DNA of 64,000 bases, taken from the NCBI GenBank assembly GCA_021030905.1, contig JAGFMI010000004.1:992001-1056000 (forward strand). Reading direction: 5' to 3'. Shown piece after piece: positions 40,462-52,400 of this stretch; the stretch's first letter is position 1; each line of letters starts with the position of its first letter. The notes under the pieces are model-generated. The model did not search any database, had not been told where the DNA came from, and was given only the letters and a program-made list of their open reading frames with translations. A program made the translations under genes and the position numbers. Source of the DNA: Pyrenula massariospora (lineage: Eukaryota; Ascomycota; Eurotiomycetes; Pyrenulales; Pyrenulaceae).

Positions 40462-42060
40462 GGTGGGTTTGAGGGTTGTGAGGATATTGAAAGAAACGCT
40501 GCACAGGGTATGAGTACAGCAATAAAGTTGTTGCGCTGAATTGGCTATGGAGATTGAAGAAGAGAAGTGAGAGTGGGCCGGTGAGATGGGAACACAGGGA
40601 ATTGTCGACATTCGGCTTGCGGCAGGATCGGGCAGGACCCCGGTTGCCGCGGGTAGATGCGATCAACCATCAGCCACAGCAGCGAGTCAGCGACAATGCT
40701 GGGGGCCCTTTCGATTGTGGATGCGATCACCTGTCAGATTTGTGCCGACGTTTGTGCCCGCGTTCATGCCGCAGGTCTGCTACATAACGTCTCCAGATTT
40801 GTCTGACCCTGATCCTGACAATGCGTGTAACGAGCAAGCAACAACTACGACTGCTACCGCCGTTCTCCCTTGTAAAATAGCGAATTGAATCTAACTACCG
40901 GAGCATCATAGTCAAAAGCCGTTTACACAATTACATATCATGGCAGTACTGGCCACATCTCTACACTCATCATCGTGTGTGGGAGACGTCTAAATTCGAG
41001 CTTGGCACCGAGTACCCAGAGTACCTTACCCGGGAGAACGCCACCGCCGAGGCTTCCTTACATGGTGTGGAATCGTGAGATCATCTGTTGCTCTGAGGGC
41101 CGCCGTGGTCCGGTCTGGGGTAACGATGCTGCAGGGACGATTCGCACAAAAGAGGTCATACGGCGACGTCAGCTGCAGGTCACACCTTCGCCAAATGGGG
41201 AATAATCGCGCGGAAGCTCGGGCGCTCGTCATCCTTGGCGCTTGACTTCTTCCAGCCTAGACCGATCTGCAAAACACGGCTGATCCTCAGAAATGGCAAA
41301 TGCTGTTTGAGACCACGAGACGTGCCCGGACCTCGAGAGCTTCATATGCAGGGGTAACTTTCGTGGCTACGCTTGTATGAAGGTTCACCGCCCTCACGAC
41401 AATGCAGAGCAGGCCCAAGGTAGGTGGCTTGCTGCAGCCTACCGCTTTCCGACCCAAGCATGTCGCACAATTGTCGTGGGAGGCGTAGGCTTCAGCTTGC
41501 TTGTTCAGAGAAAACCCTCGAAATACACTTTCAGCGTGCGTCTGCCTCCACCTCCCCTCAATCCCCTGTGTTTCACCGCATCGACCATCTGCGATCCGCC
41601 AACGGTGCACTTGGTAACGGACAATAATTAGTGCCTCAAGACCGGCCTGGTATCTCAGCTTTGGCTAGCCTCCAATCCTTTCACGCGTCTTTTTTTATGC
41701 GTCGCAGTCATTCTTTTCGTTTTCTGTATTCCCTAATCCTTGGACAGAAGCATCGTGTTTCGTGAACGCGTACTGCATGGTGGAAGGAGGTCTCCTTGTT
41801 AATTATTGATCGTGGAGAGTTGACTTCTGTGACGTGAAGACGTCCCGCTATAGTCTGATCACAATCTAAGAAAGTATAATTTGTTTTGCGCTAAAAATTT
41901 ACTATTTACCTTCATTTTCGACCTCGTAGCTCGAACTTGCCAGGGAGGTACATAAGCTACAAAGAGCTATCCGTCTATACGAGCCATGTCTACTCATTGC
42001 TTGTCTTAATCTCTATTTACTCTTTTAAAATCGCCCGTATGTGCAAGCCTCAACCGTGAC
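40462..42060. other. Divergent intergenic region
   Basis: About 1.6 kb upstream of both the 230-residue gene and the membrane-protein gene. Frames on both strands are short and unlike protein. An AT-rich patch lies at about 41870-41920. No other feature recognised. Confidence 0.5.
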
Positions 42061-43619
42061 ATGGCATTCTGGATTGGCTGGCATTTGTGGGAAAGAATGG
42101 TGTTTGTGCGTTTCCGGCTCCTCCAAGTCATTCATTCTTGCTAATTCTCAACTAATTCAGATCCTTGCATGCCTTATCGTAAGCCTTTCAGCCTTGTCAC
42201 GCGTTATCTAACAACTCTCTCAACCTTGCTAGGCTATTACGTTCTTGTACGCTTTGGTCGTTCGCATCCGTCAAAGGACAAAGTTGGCCCGCGATATTGT
42301 CGCCATGGCTATGTGGAGAGCCGAAAAGGATAGATTTCCAGACAAGGAGAGGGATGACGAGGTCCCTTTTGGTATACGATGTTTGGAGAAGGGCGTAAAT
42401 TTTGAGGGAGTATGGAGCTCCAACACCAATACTACTCTCCAAAGTCCGCAGAGTAGCGCTCCATCAAGCCCTCGGCTTGCCCCAGGCTCAGCAGGCACAT
42501 CTTCCGCTACGAAAGCGAAGATATTCGATGGACCATCACTTTCAAGTCCGCGAACGAGACTCGAAAAGCCCACGCTGATCAGTTCAGATACGCGTCAAAA
42601 AGGGGAAGCGGTCGACTACAAATCAAGAGACTTCGATGTGGAAGACTTAACCCACACGCGAGATACAGCGACGTTGGACATGCTGGACGTGCGAAAATCA
42701 CCAGATCTTGAGGCCATGCGTGGCAAGCCGGCCTATCAACCTCACTTATTCCGCAACGGTCAGCGAAGTGTTGGACAGTGCCGCTCCCGTCTACAATGGA
42801 AATCGGAGAGACCGTTATCTGTACCTACCAGTGGTATGTAGCTATACTTCCAACGCTTCCATCACCAAAACAGGAACAAACTAATAATTCTAAATTCCCC
42901 AAGTTCTGGGATCAGTCCGCATCAGACTGCTGAAAAGATCGTATTCCGACCTTACCGGGGCTTCAAACAATATGTTTCGACGTAAATCCAGCTTGCCAGC
43001 TGATTATAAGCCGGGCTTAGAAAGCTACACGTCAGTTGACTTCTCTGAAGAAGCCTCTGAACCAGCGCATGTTTCGGCCGGAACCCAGACCCTTAGCCAT
43101 CCTGATAGACCCTGCAAAACACAGGCAGCAGAGTCGAGCCGGCCACGAACACGTACTCTGCTAACTGTGAATAATTGTGCTTCCTCTCCGAGCCTCCATG
43201 TCGTGAACTCTGGGTATGTCGAAAATCGTCGCACTTCGAGAGACGCCTCGTGGCCATTTCCTGTTGAAAGACCGCGTACGACATCCCCGATTCAAGGATC
43301 AACCACGTCAAACACAGTAAACGCAGTACCCTTTCGAGTTTTTGTTAAGAGGCACCCAATACCGACAAGAAGGAATGGCTACATTGATAATGTAAGCAGG
43401 TCTACTGAAGAAGCAATGAATGTTAACAGACAACAGCAAGAAAGTATTCATCGAGGTCGTCATGAATCCAACCGCTCGATTACTAACAGGAGAAGACGGG
43501 CCTCCGAGCCCGGCCACGATGTTCTGGTGCATCTAGATACTCACACAAGACGGATAGACGATGGCTTCGAGGTGTTCCTAGCGGGTACCTTCGATCAATC
43601 AATAACATCCGAAGAATGA
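42061..43619 (+). CDS. Single-pass membrane protein with an 18-nt micro-exon
   Basis: Conserved-looking fungal protein without a functional name. Four exons: 42061-42105, 42161-42178, 42233-42833 and 42904-43619, totalling 459 aa. Exon 2 has only six codons (ILACLI), yet all phases agree. Joined, exons 1-3 give one hydrophobic N-terminal helix (about residues 13-31), followed by a basic RIRQRTKLARDIV and the ordered segment AMAMWRAEKDRFPDKERDD through VPFGIRCLEKGVNFEGVW. The remainder (about 380 residues) is Ser/Arg/Pro-rich and looks disordered. Topology would be a short lumenal or extracellular N-terminus with the long tail in the cytosol. Ending TAG-free frame: stop TGA at 43617-43619. Confidence 0.8.
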
Positions 43620-44429
43620 AAAAGAAAATCTACATAGCAAAAATGTAATTGAAGGCAACCGGCAATCAAAGAGATCACTCTGAAAAATCCGATCTCGCGG
43701 CCAGAGTCAGTGAATAGCGCGAGTATGAAGCTGTTAGATCGAAGAACAGTCGACCGCTTAAATAGACACAGTTTGGACATATATTCGTTGACTAAGCTGT
43801 TCTAGAGTCTTGATTTTGAATCGCACAAAGTTAGCAATTTTGTTGGATGCGGCCTGGATATATGTTGCTTCGATTCGGAGAATGAGAGGCGACTTTTCCC
43901 GAGGGAAAGGGAGAGTGAACTCTTAAGATGAGGCCTTTATGTTGAAAGTTAACATGATTATTACAGTGGTATATCTCCACAAGCAAATATCGTGAAGTGG
44001 ATTTCCTTGCCAATCTCGTGGCCACATTAATTGTCCAAAAGGCGTCTCCAAGGGGCTGGAGACCCTCCGAGCGGTTGATTGATGGTGTTAATAGAGAATA
44101 GCCACATTGGTTAGGCTCTTTCACGAAAACTAACTTCTCATATTGAGGCTTATTCCATTGTTTTTTTAGGTTTCAGCAGCTCATAAGAAGAACTAAAGGA
44201 AGAGAGGAGCCTGATGAGAGCACGTGATTTCGCGCTTTCCCGCGCCTGCCGATCGCGTCTCCCGACGCGTCTTCAACTTGCCCCCGTCAACAGCATGACT
44301 TGCACATTACCAACCCGAGAGTTCAACCTTTATTTCAGGCATTGAAGATATCTGAAATAGTTTTCTGCAACGGCAACTGCTTATCTAATTGCTTAAGTTT
44401 CGAAGCCTCGGTCTTCATTTTCCGTAGAT
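43620..44429. other. Intergenic region and RAD51 promoter
   Basis: Contains the cell-cycle-type promoter boxes listed separately at 44221-44270. The rest has no supported frame. Confidence 0.55.
44221..44270. promoter_or_regulatory. RAD51 promoter boxes: CACGTG, TTTCGCGC, TTTCCCGCGC, ACGCGT
   Basis: Within 50 bp, 160-210 bp before the RAD51 ATG, lie CACGTG (44221-44226), TTTCGCGC (44228-44235), TTTCCCGCGC (44236-44245) and a perfect MluI cell-cycle box ACGCGT (44265-44270). In yeasts MCB elements bound by MBF/DSC1 drive G1/S and DNA-damage expression, RAD51 included. Assignment here is by position and sequence only. Confidence 0.55.
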
Positions 44430-45638
44430 ATGGGCGGAGGAAGCACCGCGCCAGTGCCGGAGGAATATGATGATGGCGGCGCTGGCGGCCCCGGGGCACC
44501 AACGCCACTCGCAGCTCTCGAGGTACGAAGAGCATACAAATGCCAATTGATGTTACTGACAAGAATGTAATCATAGGGTATGTCCGGGTTGACCGCCCGC
44601 GATATCAAACTGTTTGTCGAAGGAGGTTACCACACCATCGAGGCTGTTGCTTACACGTATAGCAAGGCGAATCTCTTGTGGTGAAACAGTGCACTAATCC
44701 TTGAAACAGGCCTCGGAGACAACTGGAACAGATAAAGGGAGTCTCGGAGCAGAAAGCTACTAAGGTACTAGCTGAAGGTACTTCCCCTTGATATCCCTGC
44801 CGCAGCCACACCTGACAATCAAGTAGCAGCCAAAATCGTTCCAATGGGTTTCACGACCGCAACAGAAATGCACAACCGGCGCAGCGAGCTCATATCAATT
44901 ACGACCGGATCAAAACAATTGGACACTCTTCTTGCTGGTGGCGTTGAGACTGGCTCGATCACAGAAATCTTTGGGGAATTTCGGACGGGGAAGAGTCAGA
45001 TATGCCATACACTAGCAGTCACTTGCCAACTGCCGTTTGATATGGGTGGTGGCGAGGGTAAATGTCTCTACATTGACACGGAGGGAACATTCCGACCTGT
45101 CCGCCTACTAGCAGTCGCGAATCGATATGGCCTCTCTGGTGAAGAGGTTCTGGATAACGTCGCATACGCGCGAGCGTATAATTCTGATCATCAGCTCCAG
45201 CTGCTACAACAAGCATCGCAAATGATGTGTGAGACCCGGTTTTCGCTGATGATTGTCGACTCCGCCACGTCCCTATACCGAACAGATTTCGCAGGCCGAG
45301 GTGAGCTGTCTGCTCGACAAACACATCTTGCCAAGTTCATGCGCACCCTTCAGCGTCTTGCCGATGAGTTCGGCGTTGCAGTTGTCATCACGAACCAAGT
45401 CGTGGCCCAAGTCGATGGCGGACCAAGTGCGATGTTCAATCCTGATCCAAAGAAACCCATTGGAGGCAACATAATAGCACATTCAAGCACAACTCGGTTA
45501 AGTCTGAAGAAAGGACGCGGCGAAACGAGGATATGCAAGATTTACGATAGCCCTTGTTTGCCGGAGAGTGACTGCTTATTTGCAATCAATGACGACGGAA
45601 TAGGCGATCCCAGTCCGAAAGATTTGGAGAAGGAATAG
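44430..45638 (+). CDS. RAD51: DNA recombinase Rad51
   Basis: RecA-family ATPase that forms filaments on single-stranded DNA and catalyses strand exchange in homologous recombination, in the nucleus. Four exons: 44430-44522, 44577-44656, 44710-44777 and 44827-45638, totalling 350 aa, the usual length. The N-terminal domain contains [20 protein letters not shown] and an HhH-like [16 protein letters not shown]. The core has [18 protein letters not shown], Walker A GEFRTGKS at residue 130, [18 protein letters not shown], Walker B (LMIVDSAT, about residue 221), [38 protein letters not shown] and the C-terminal [18 protein letters not shown]. All three introns are 49-54 nt. The upstream box cluster fits cell-cycle control. 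Confidence 0.98.
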
Positions 45639-46231
45639 GGACGGTAAATTGCATGCCAAATGTTTCTTTGGGTGTTCTCGGCGTAAAGGCATCATGGTGA
45701 GAAGGAGGTCAACTTTTCCGAGGCTGCTCTACCGATATTTTTCGTGGCGATTCTTCTTGGCATTAACTCGTAGAGTAGCTTTGAGCGAATGACATGGCTC
45801 GGAATCAAATCCGAGCATTGAAAACTGCGAAGCTTCAGCCATCCAGTAAATGTGTGAAGCTTAGCCGGTGCCCAGAGGCGCCGTCGATCTTGGGTTGATT
45901 GGATTCTTGCTCCGCGGGTGAAATTCCAGGATTCCTTGCACTTACCTGTCAATCCTCTTGGCAGCATCAATGACTTGACCACCTCGAATCCTCCCACCTT
46001 TTTCCTCGAGTCGCTCTTTTAGCTTTTCGCTTTCTCGTCTCTCCTTCAGCAGGATTGTTTTATTACTCGAATTATAACTCCAGGTGTCAATATAATTTGA
46101 AGATATCAAAAATTTCATAGTTCTTCTTGACAGGAAGGTCACAGCTCTACAAAACATTTGCTGAAGCTACCCCTGCAACTCTGCAGCGCGCCTTTGCACC
46201 TGGAACTATAACAGAGGCACAAGACCGAGCC
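45639..46231. other. Intergenic region between RAD51 and PhoD-like gene
   Basis: About 590 bp with no supported gene. Frames on the minus strand are short and unlike protein. It should contain the RAD51 3' end and the promoter of the next gene. Confidence 0.5.
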
Positions 46232-48523
46232 ATGTCTGCGAATGGTAAGCGAAAGAACTCATTGAAACGAAAGCAATCACTAACAAATATGCTGTGAGAA
46301 GGGCAGTTGGACGGTGCAGGCGGATCTACAAACGTGGATAATGCGCGAGCCGGTTTGGGCCAAGCACCTCACGTCACAAATATTAGCGATGCTCTCGAAA
46401 TTCTCTGCGGACCACTCCTTAACTATCAGCGAATGAGCAATGAAGGCGGACAAGCCACTTGGTTCGGCTCGGTACTCATTGTTACAAAGCCGACCAGGAA
46501 ACAGCCTCGACTCGAGCTAGTAACACTGGGGTCCACTGCAGACACGAATGGCACATCAAAGGGCGGCATATTCTCAAGAGGTCCAAAGACAACAAAGTTT
46601 GATGGTCTGAAGCTCTACGAGGACCCAGTCAAAGCGTTCTGGAGGTTCTCTTTGCAAGTTCCGTTGTCAGCGAGCGAGGCAAGATGGGAATACACAATAC
46701 CAGACATCAAATTTTTGTCGGAGGTGTCTACCGACCCCTCCCGCACTTTCGTTGTACCATCAGCTGAGGAATCTATGCGTATCATGTTCCACTCCTGCAA
46801 TGGGTTCTCTGTTGGCACCGATGAGGATTTCTGGTCTGGACCTGCGCTTTGGAACGACGTCCTTCGAACGCACGAGAAGAAGCCGTTCCATGTCATGATT
46901 GGAGGAGGCGATCAGATCTACAATGACGGTGTTCGAGTGAACGGCCCACTAAGGCCATGGACTGACATCAAGAACCCCAAGAAAAGGCGTGATTTCCCGT
47001 TTGGTGAGGCCATGCGCACGGATTGCGACAAGTTTTACTTTGAAAACTATGTCAGATGGTACAGCACGGAACCATTTGCGACGGCAAATGCTCAGATTCC
47101 GCAGATAAACATCTGGGACGATCACGACATTATCGACGGATTTGGCTCGTACACAGATCGTTTCATGAAATGTGCGGTGTTCAGGGGTATTGGTGGTGTC
47201 TCGTTCAAGTACTATTGCTTATTCCAGCACCATACTGCACCCCCAAGATCTACATTTACCACAGATGCGCCAGAGACAATGTCTGTCAAATCGGGTGGCA
47301 CCGGCATTGACGAGAGGCAACTTAAAGACACCTACGTCTACAAGGAGACCGCTGATGATCCCAGCTGGGTCGTCGGTAAACGTCCTGGTCCTTACGTTGA
47401 GGAGCACAGCCGCAATCTCGTCATGAGGCTCGGAAAGCGCATCATGTTTTGCGGCATCGACGCTCGCACTGAACGAACTCGCCATCAAGTCAACTACCCA
47501 GAAACCTATGACTTAATATTCAACCGCCTGTCTGCCGACCTTACTGCCACAAATGGCGAGATCAAGCATTTGGTCCTCCTTCTCGGTGTCCCTATCGCCT
47601 ACCCTCGCCTAGCCTGGCTCGAAAATCTCTTCAGCTCCCCATTAATTGCTCCCATACGCCTTCTAAACAAACGCTTCGGCGTTGCTGGCGGCTTCTTCAA
47701 CCACTTTGATGGCAGTGTCGATCTTCTCGACGACCTGGACGACCACTACACCGCCAAACACCACAAAAAGGAGCGCAAAGACTTCGTTCTCCGCCTCCAG
47801 GCACTCTCCCACAGGTTCTCTCTTCGCATCACTATCCTTGGCGGAGACGTCCACCTTGCCGCCCTCGGCCGCTTCTATTCAAATCCTAAACTCGGCATAC
47901 CCGCAGAGAAGGATCACAGATACATGGCCAACATTGTTAGCAGTGCGATCACCAACAAGCCACCGCCAAAAGCTGTCGCGAATCTCTTGGCCAGGAGAAA
48001 TCGGATCCACCACCTCGATCATGACACAGACGAGACACTCCTCAAGATGTTCGATCAGCAGCCCGGCGGCAAAGAAAAAGCCGCCGAGTTCAACAAGTGC
48101 ACGATGCCCAGCCGGAACTATGCTTGCATCACCGAAGTCGTGCCAAGGAGCCCGGCGCCGGCGCCAGGACCGAATGGGGTTCCAGAGACAGATGGAGAGC
48201 ATCATGAAAATGGGACGAAGAATGGTAACGGAAATGGGAATGGGAAGATCGTGGGACAACAGCCGCTGCATTCTGGTGAGGAGGGAGCGGGCACGACACA
48301 TCCGGCGGCTTCGGGCGTGACGAATGACAGTGGGATGGCGGGTGGGTTGGATGTCTCGATCAAGGTGGAGATTGATAATCGGTCGAGGGGTGGGGAGACG
48401 GAGGGGTATGGGTTTAGCAGTAAGTTTCCGCATTCAAGACTGGGTGCTGGGTGTCTTGTGTCATATGTGGATGCTAACGGTTGATGACGTGCAGTTCCTC
48501 CGCTGATCGTGGACGCGAAATGA
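46232..48523 (+). CDS. PhoD-like metallophosphatase
   Basis: Predicted metal-dependent phosphoesterase of the PhoD/alkaline phosphatase D superfamily, fungal subtype, 719 aa. Exons 46232-46244 (13 nt), 46302-48419 and 48495-48523. The first exon is MSAN plus one base; the last supplies a short IPPLIVDAK end, replacing an unspliced read-through. Metal-binding segments are visible: MFHSCNGFS, VMIGGGDQIYNDG (near residue 205), INIWDDHDIIDGFGSY (near 276), LGKRIMFCGIDARTER and ITILGGDVHLAALGRF (near 517). There is no signal peptide, so it probably acts inside the cell or at membranes. The C-terminal 130 residues are Gly/Asn/Pro-rich. Physiological substrate unknown. Confidence 0.9.
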
Positions 48524-49435
48524 TCGAATTTAGCTGTTTGGAGAAGGGGCGGAGGATAGATTGGTATTAATTTCAATTCAAACAGGTGTATTTTGACGAG
48601 ATTGGAGGACGGAGCACGGGAATGGTAGCTGGTCCACCCATCTTCGATGTGTGATTTAACTTTGTTGATATGGAAGGATGAAGATCGCCGTTGATACGGA
48701 GGTCGGCTACGGCCTGTATTCTTATAAGTGCGCTCGCTAGTCATGTCACGGCTGGGCAGCTTTCCGATCTTGCATTCCATGTACTGTACTGTTTAAAGAT
48801 TTTCTATACTTTGGCTAATCGATACCCAAACCGTTGCATGGAGCATTGAACGTCTAGCCTGTCTATCGCAAATCTCATCGATGAGGTCAGAATATTCCTG
48901 CCCCCCGCCCCTCGGCGCTGTTCAGATTTCAGGCATATAAATCGTTTCGGGTTCAGGTGGACGCATGCCTTTTCGACAGAAATAGTCAAGGATCAAAGCC
49001 GCGGATGAAAAGAGGCAGAGTTCATCCAACCACGGGCGTTAATCGCTTTTTCGAGGTAAAGACAGCGGTTTTTAAAGATGAGGGACGTAGTTCATGAAGT
49101 TCGGATCCGGGGTTTGGTAGACGCCGATTGGAACATGCCGAAGGGAGATGAAGGACTCTACCACCAAAAATGCCCTTGCAGAGAGCGAAGGTGGCGACAT
49201 GAGTAAAAGACCACCACCTCCTGCCCATGCGCTATTGAGCTCGTTGTCTTCCAAAAACAATGCCGGTAATGGAATTACTATCATAAAACCTTGCTAGTAA
49301 AGGACTTAATTCGCTCCGACTATATACAACGGGCGAATCTGATAGATAATCTAAGTCAAACTGATTCCTTCATACACATACACATACATATATAAACACA
49401 CAAAAAACTCTCCCTCTTCCTTCCATCTGAATTAG
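48524..49435. other. Convergent intergenic region with microsatellite
   Basis: The 3' region between PhoD-like and the giant MBL-DUF6603 gene. It contains a CA/TA-rich microsatellite (about 49371-49405, cataca/tacaca units). No gene seen. Confidence 0.55.
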
Positions 49436-52400
49436 TCACCTTCCTACAGCAATCAAGGGCAGCGCCAGCACCATTTGCTCGAACCTCCCCAGCAACCCTG
49501 CCGGTGGCGTTCCAACGATTTGATTGAACTTGTTGACTTTTCCTGTCTTGTTTTTTCCTTCCTCCTTCGTTTCGGCATCAAATCCCAGTCTTTTCGTCCA
49601 GATGTCGACCGCCGTTGCCGCATTGGCAGCTCCCTGTTTCGCCCACATTGCACTGACCTCTTTCCAATCTTTGCCCCGTTCCTTGAGCGACCATGCCGCA
49701 TCAGCTTCGGCACCCGGGTTAGGAAAATAGGGGTTCCGTATCTTGTCCTCACTTGGATCGATCGCCTTGCGCATCCGATCCTGCACCACATTAAATTTGT
49801 TTACGCGATCTTGGGCGAGAGCCGGGGCTGGCGGTCGAATCGACAGGCCCATCACGAGATCGACAGTAGCATCGTTGCCGTTCAGCAGATTTTCCGATCT
49901 GTTCCCGCTGGCTTGAGGGTCCAACTTCGGGTCATAGACGCCCCAAATCGAGGTCTGGACGGGTTTGACGGTCGGCTCGATGCGCCACTTCATCAATTTC
50001 CATGCATCTTCTTCGGCTACGTGAAACATGTCCTCCGTGTCTTCTGGTGGTAGAGTCGACTCGACGAGAATTTGTGCGTCCGAGGTCAGGGAATGCGTCA
50101 ACTGCATCGGACGGGCAAAAACCTGCCGATGCTTCTCCTCAATATTGTCGACCGTCTGTGACTTGGAGCTCCCATGGTCCCGAGACTCGGTCAGAGAGGC
50201 CTTGTTGACGGCAAACTGGAATGTGAGTAGGCATGAAAAGTCGCCGCCCTTGACGAGCCAGTCTGAGTTCTTTTCCTCGACCCCTGGATTGTTGGGACCG
50301 GCTCGTTGCGGCACAAGTCCCGACTCACATGTCAGTAGGATCGGTGCCGAGTCCGCCGCTCCGTCATCAGTGTACGGCGAAGGCGCGGGAAGGAACAGCG
50401 ATTTAGATGACGAACTGGATGACTTGAGCACGACTTGGCGAAACCTTTCCAGGGAGATAGGCCTTAGCCGTGGTGGTGCTTCCCCAAACTTGACGTCAAA
50501 TCCAAATACCCAAAAGTCAACATGCACTATCCCACCAAAAGGTGGACCTGACAGGTCGAGCGACGCGTTCACCTCAGCGTTGACGCGGATCGTGACGAAC
50601 CATACGTCCATGGTGAATCGCACGCCGACCGAGAGCCTTGCATACAGTTGGAAGTAGAAGGGCTCAAAGTTGATGAGGAAGTCGAGGAAGGCGTCAAACC
50701 AGGCGTACAGTGCTCCAAGGCTCAGTGCAGCGTGCAGACGGCCACCACCCATGCACACTTTGGGTGTTATTGCAAAATAAGCCTCACCAGTCACACTGAG
50801 GCTCGAGTCGAGTGACCAGGAGATTCCCAGGCGAGGCGGCTTTGGGTACTGCGGCGGAGGTCTGAATGCCTGATGATATCCTCCGAGACTAAGGACCCAG
50901 TCTCCAGCGTTGGCTCCGTTGTCATTGTCTTTATCCTTGAACCATGCATACATCGCCAATCCACCCGTGAGATGGCACTGTGGCGCTAGTACAAAGGAAC
51001 GGGGCGACAACTGGGCCTCCAACTTGAAGACACCACGGCTCGTGTCGAAAGTGCAGACGATTCCAAGCTCGACATGGGCGAATTTGAAAGGTGCGTCAAG
51101 TGCAGGTACATCGCACGTCGCGACCCCAAACAATCCGAATTGCAGCCCAGCACCGAACTGGACGACGATGACAAGGTCAGCGGCGATCATGTGGAACGCG
51201 GTGATCCGGACGCCTGCTGCGCCCCAATATAGGCCCTCGGCGGGCCGGAACCAGATGCCACGCATGAGCCGCTGCATGGTAGCAACAGGTGTCTCTTCCT
51301 TGTCGCTGCCTCTTTCTTTAATAAAGGGGAAGTCGAAGACCTGTTCGACTGTAGGCAGTGAAATGTCCGAGTTCATGCCGAAACCGCCGACGAGGCCTGT
51401 GAAGTCAGCGAAGCCTACCGTGAACAAAGGCCCGTTCAGCTTGCAAAAGATGAAGGAAAAGGTGAATTTCTCCTTCTGCACGGGATCTTCACTCAGGAGA
51501 CTCAGCGTGTTGATATGCGCCAGCGGGTCGAGGCTAATCTTCGTTTGCTTCGTGATAGTATCCTTCGTCACAGTCGCGTAGACGCCCATTGCTTGGAAAC
51601 TCCAAGGCTTGAAGCCTACGATGAGGCCACCCGCATATAGATCAACGTTTGGATCCGAAGTATCGTGTAGAAATCCACCTGCAACCGTCAACGGTGGTCG
51701 ATCAAGAGACACTATGAGGCCTTCCAGTCCCAACTGGATTTCTCCGATAGGAGGCATGTTTGACAGGTTGTACTTCTTGTTGAATGGAATTCCGATACTG
51801 AATCCCAGCAAGGCAATGCCAACCGGTCCCATCAGCAGTGTTGCATCGAGAGTAATCCCAAGCACTCCACCACTTTCTGCTCCGTGGGGTTTGTACCAGA
51901 GCGCAACATTCTCGATGGACAATGGACCCATTGTCGTCTTGAGTGGTGCCTTTGTCCCTTTTTCTGCACCTGAAGCATCTGGAACTTGAGGTTTATCACT
52001 TCCTGGCCCCATCGTGAGGGCCTTTGGCGTCTTCTCCTTTTGCGGCTTAGCAAATGCATAGTCGAGAATAACGTCAAGCTTGCCACTCGTGTTCTTTGCC
52101 ACGACGACAAGATGCTGGCCGGCCGAGATGACAATCTTGTTCGTTTCACTCGGCTCCTCCGACAATTTGGCGCTCTGGCCAAGAGGCTTCTCCTTATTCG
52201 GCTTAAATAGTAGGAAGTCATCTTCACGGAGCTCGGCGTTCTTGGTCAGACACTCCTTCAGTGTGTCAAATTCGGCCTTTGTAACCCCTAGACCCAAAGT
52301 ACTCCGCTCATCACCCGGTGTATTGTCCTGAGTCCACAGCCAGAACAGCTGCTCAAAGGGGCTGTCAATCGTGGTATTGAAAGCCGGAACGTCAACGGAG

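Noticed and set aside
40403-40730. Further minus-strand frames upstream of the 230-residue gene
   Set aside because: They are in other frames or upstream of the conserved start MPPFRNFF and have no features.
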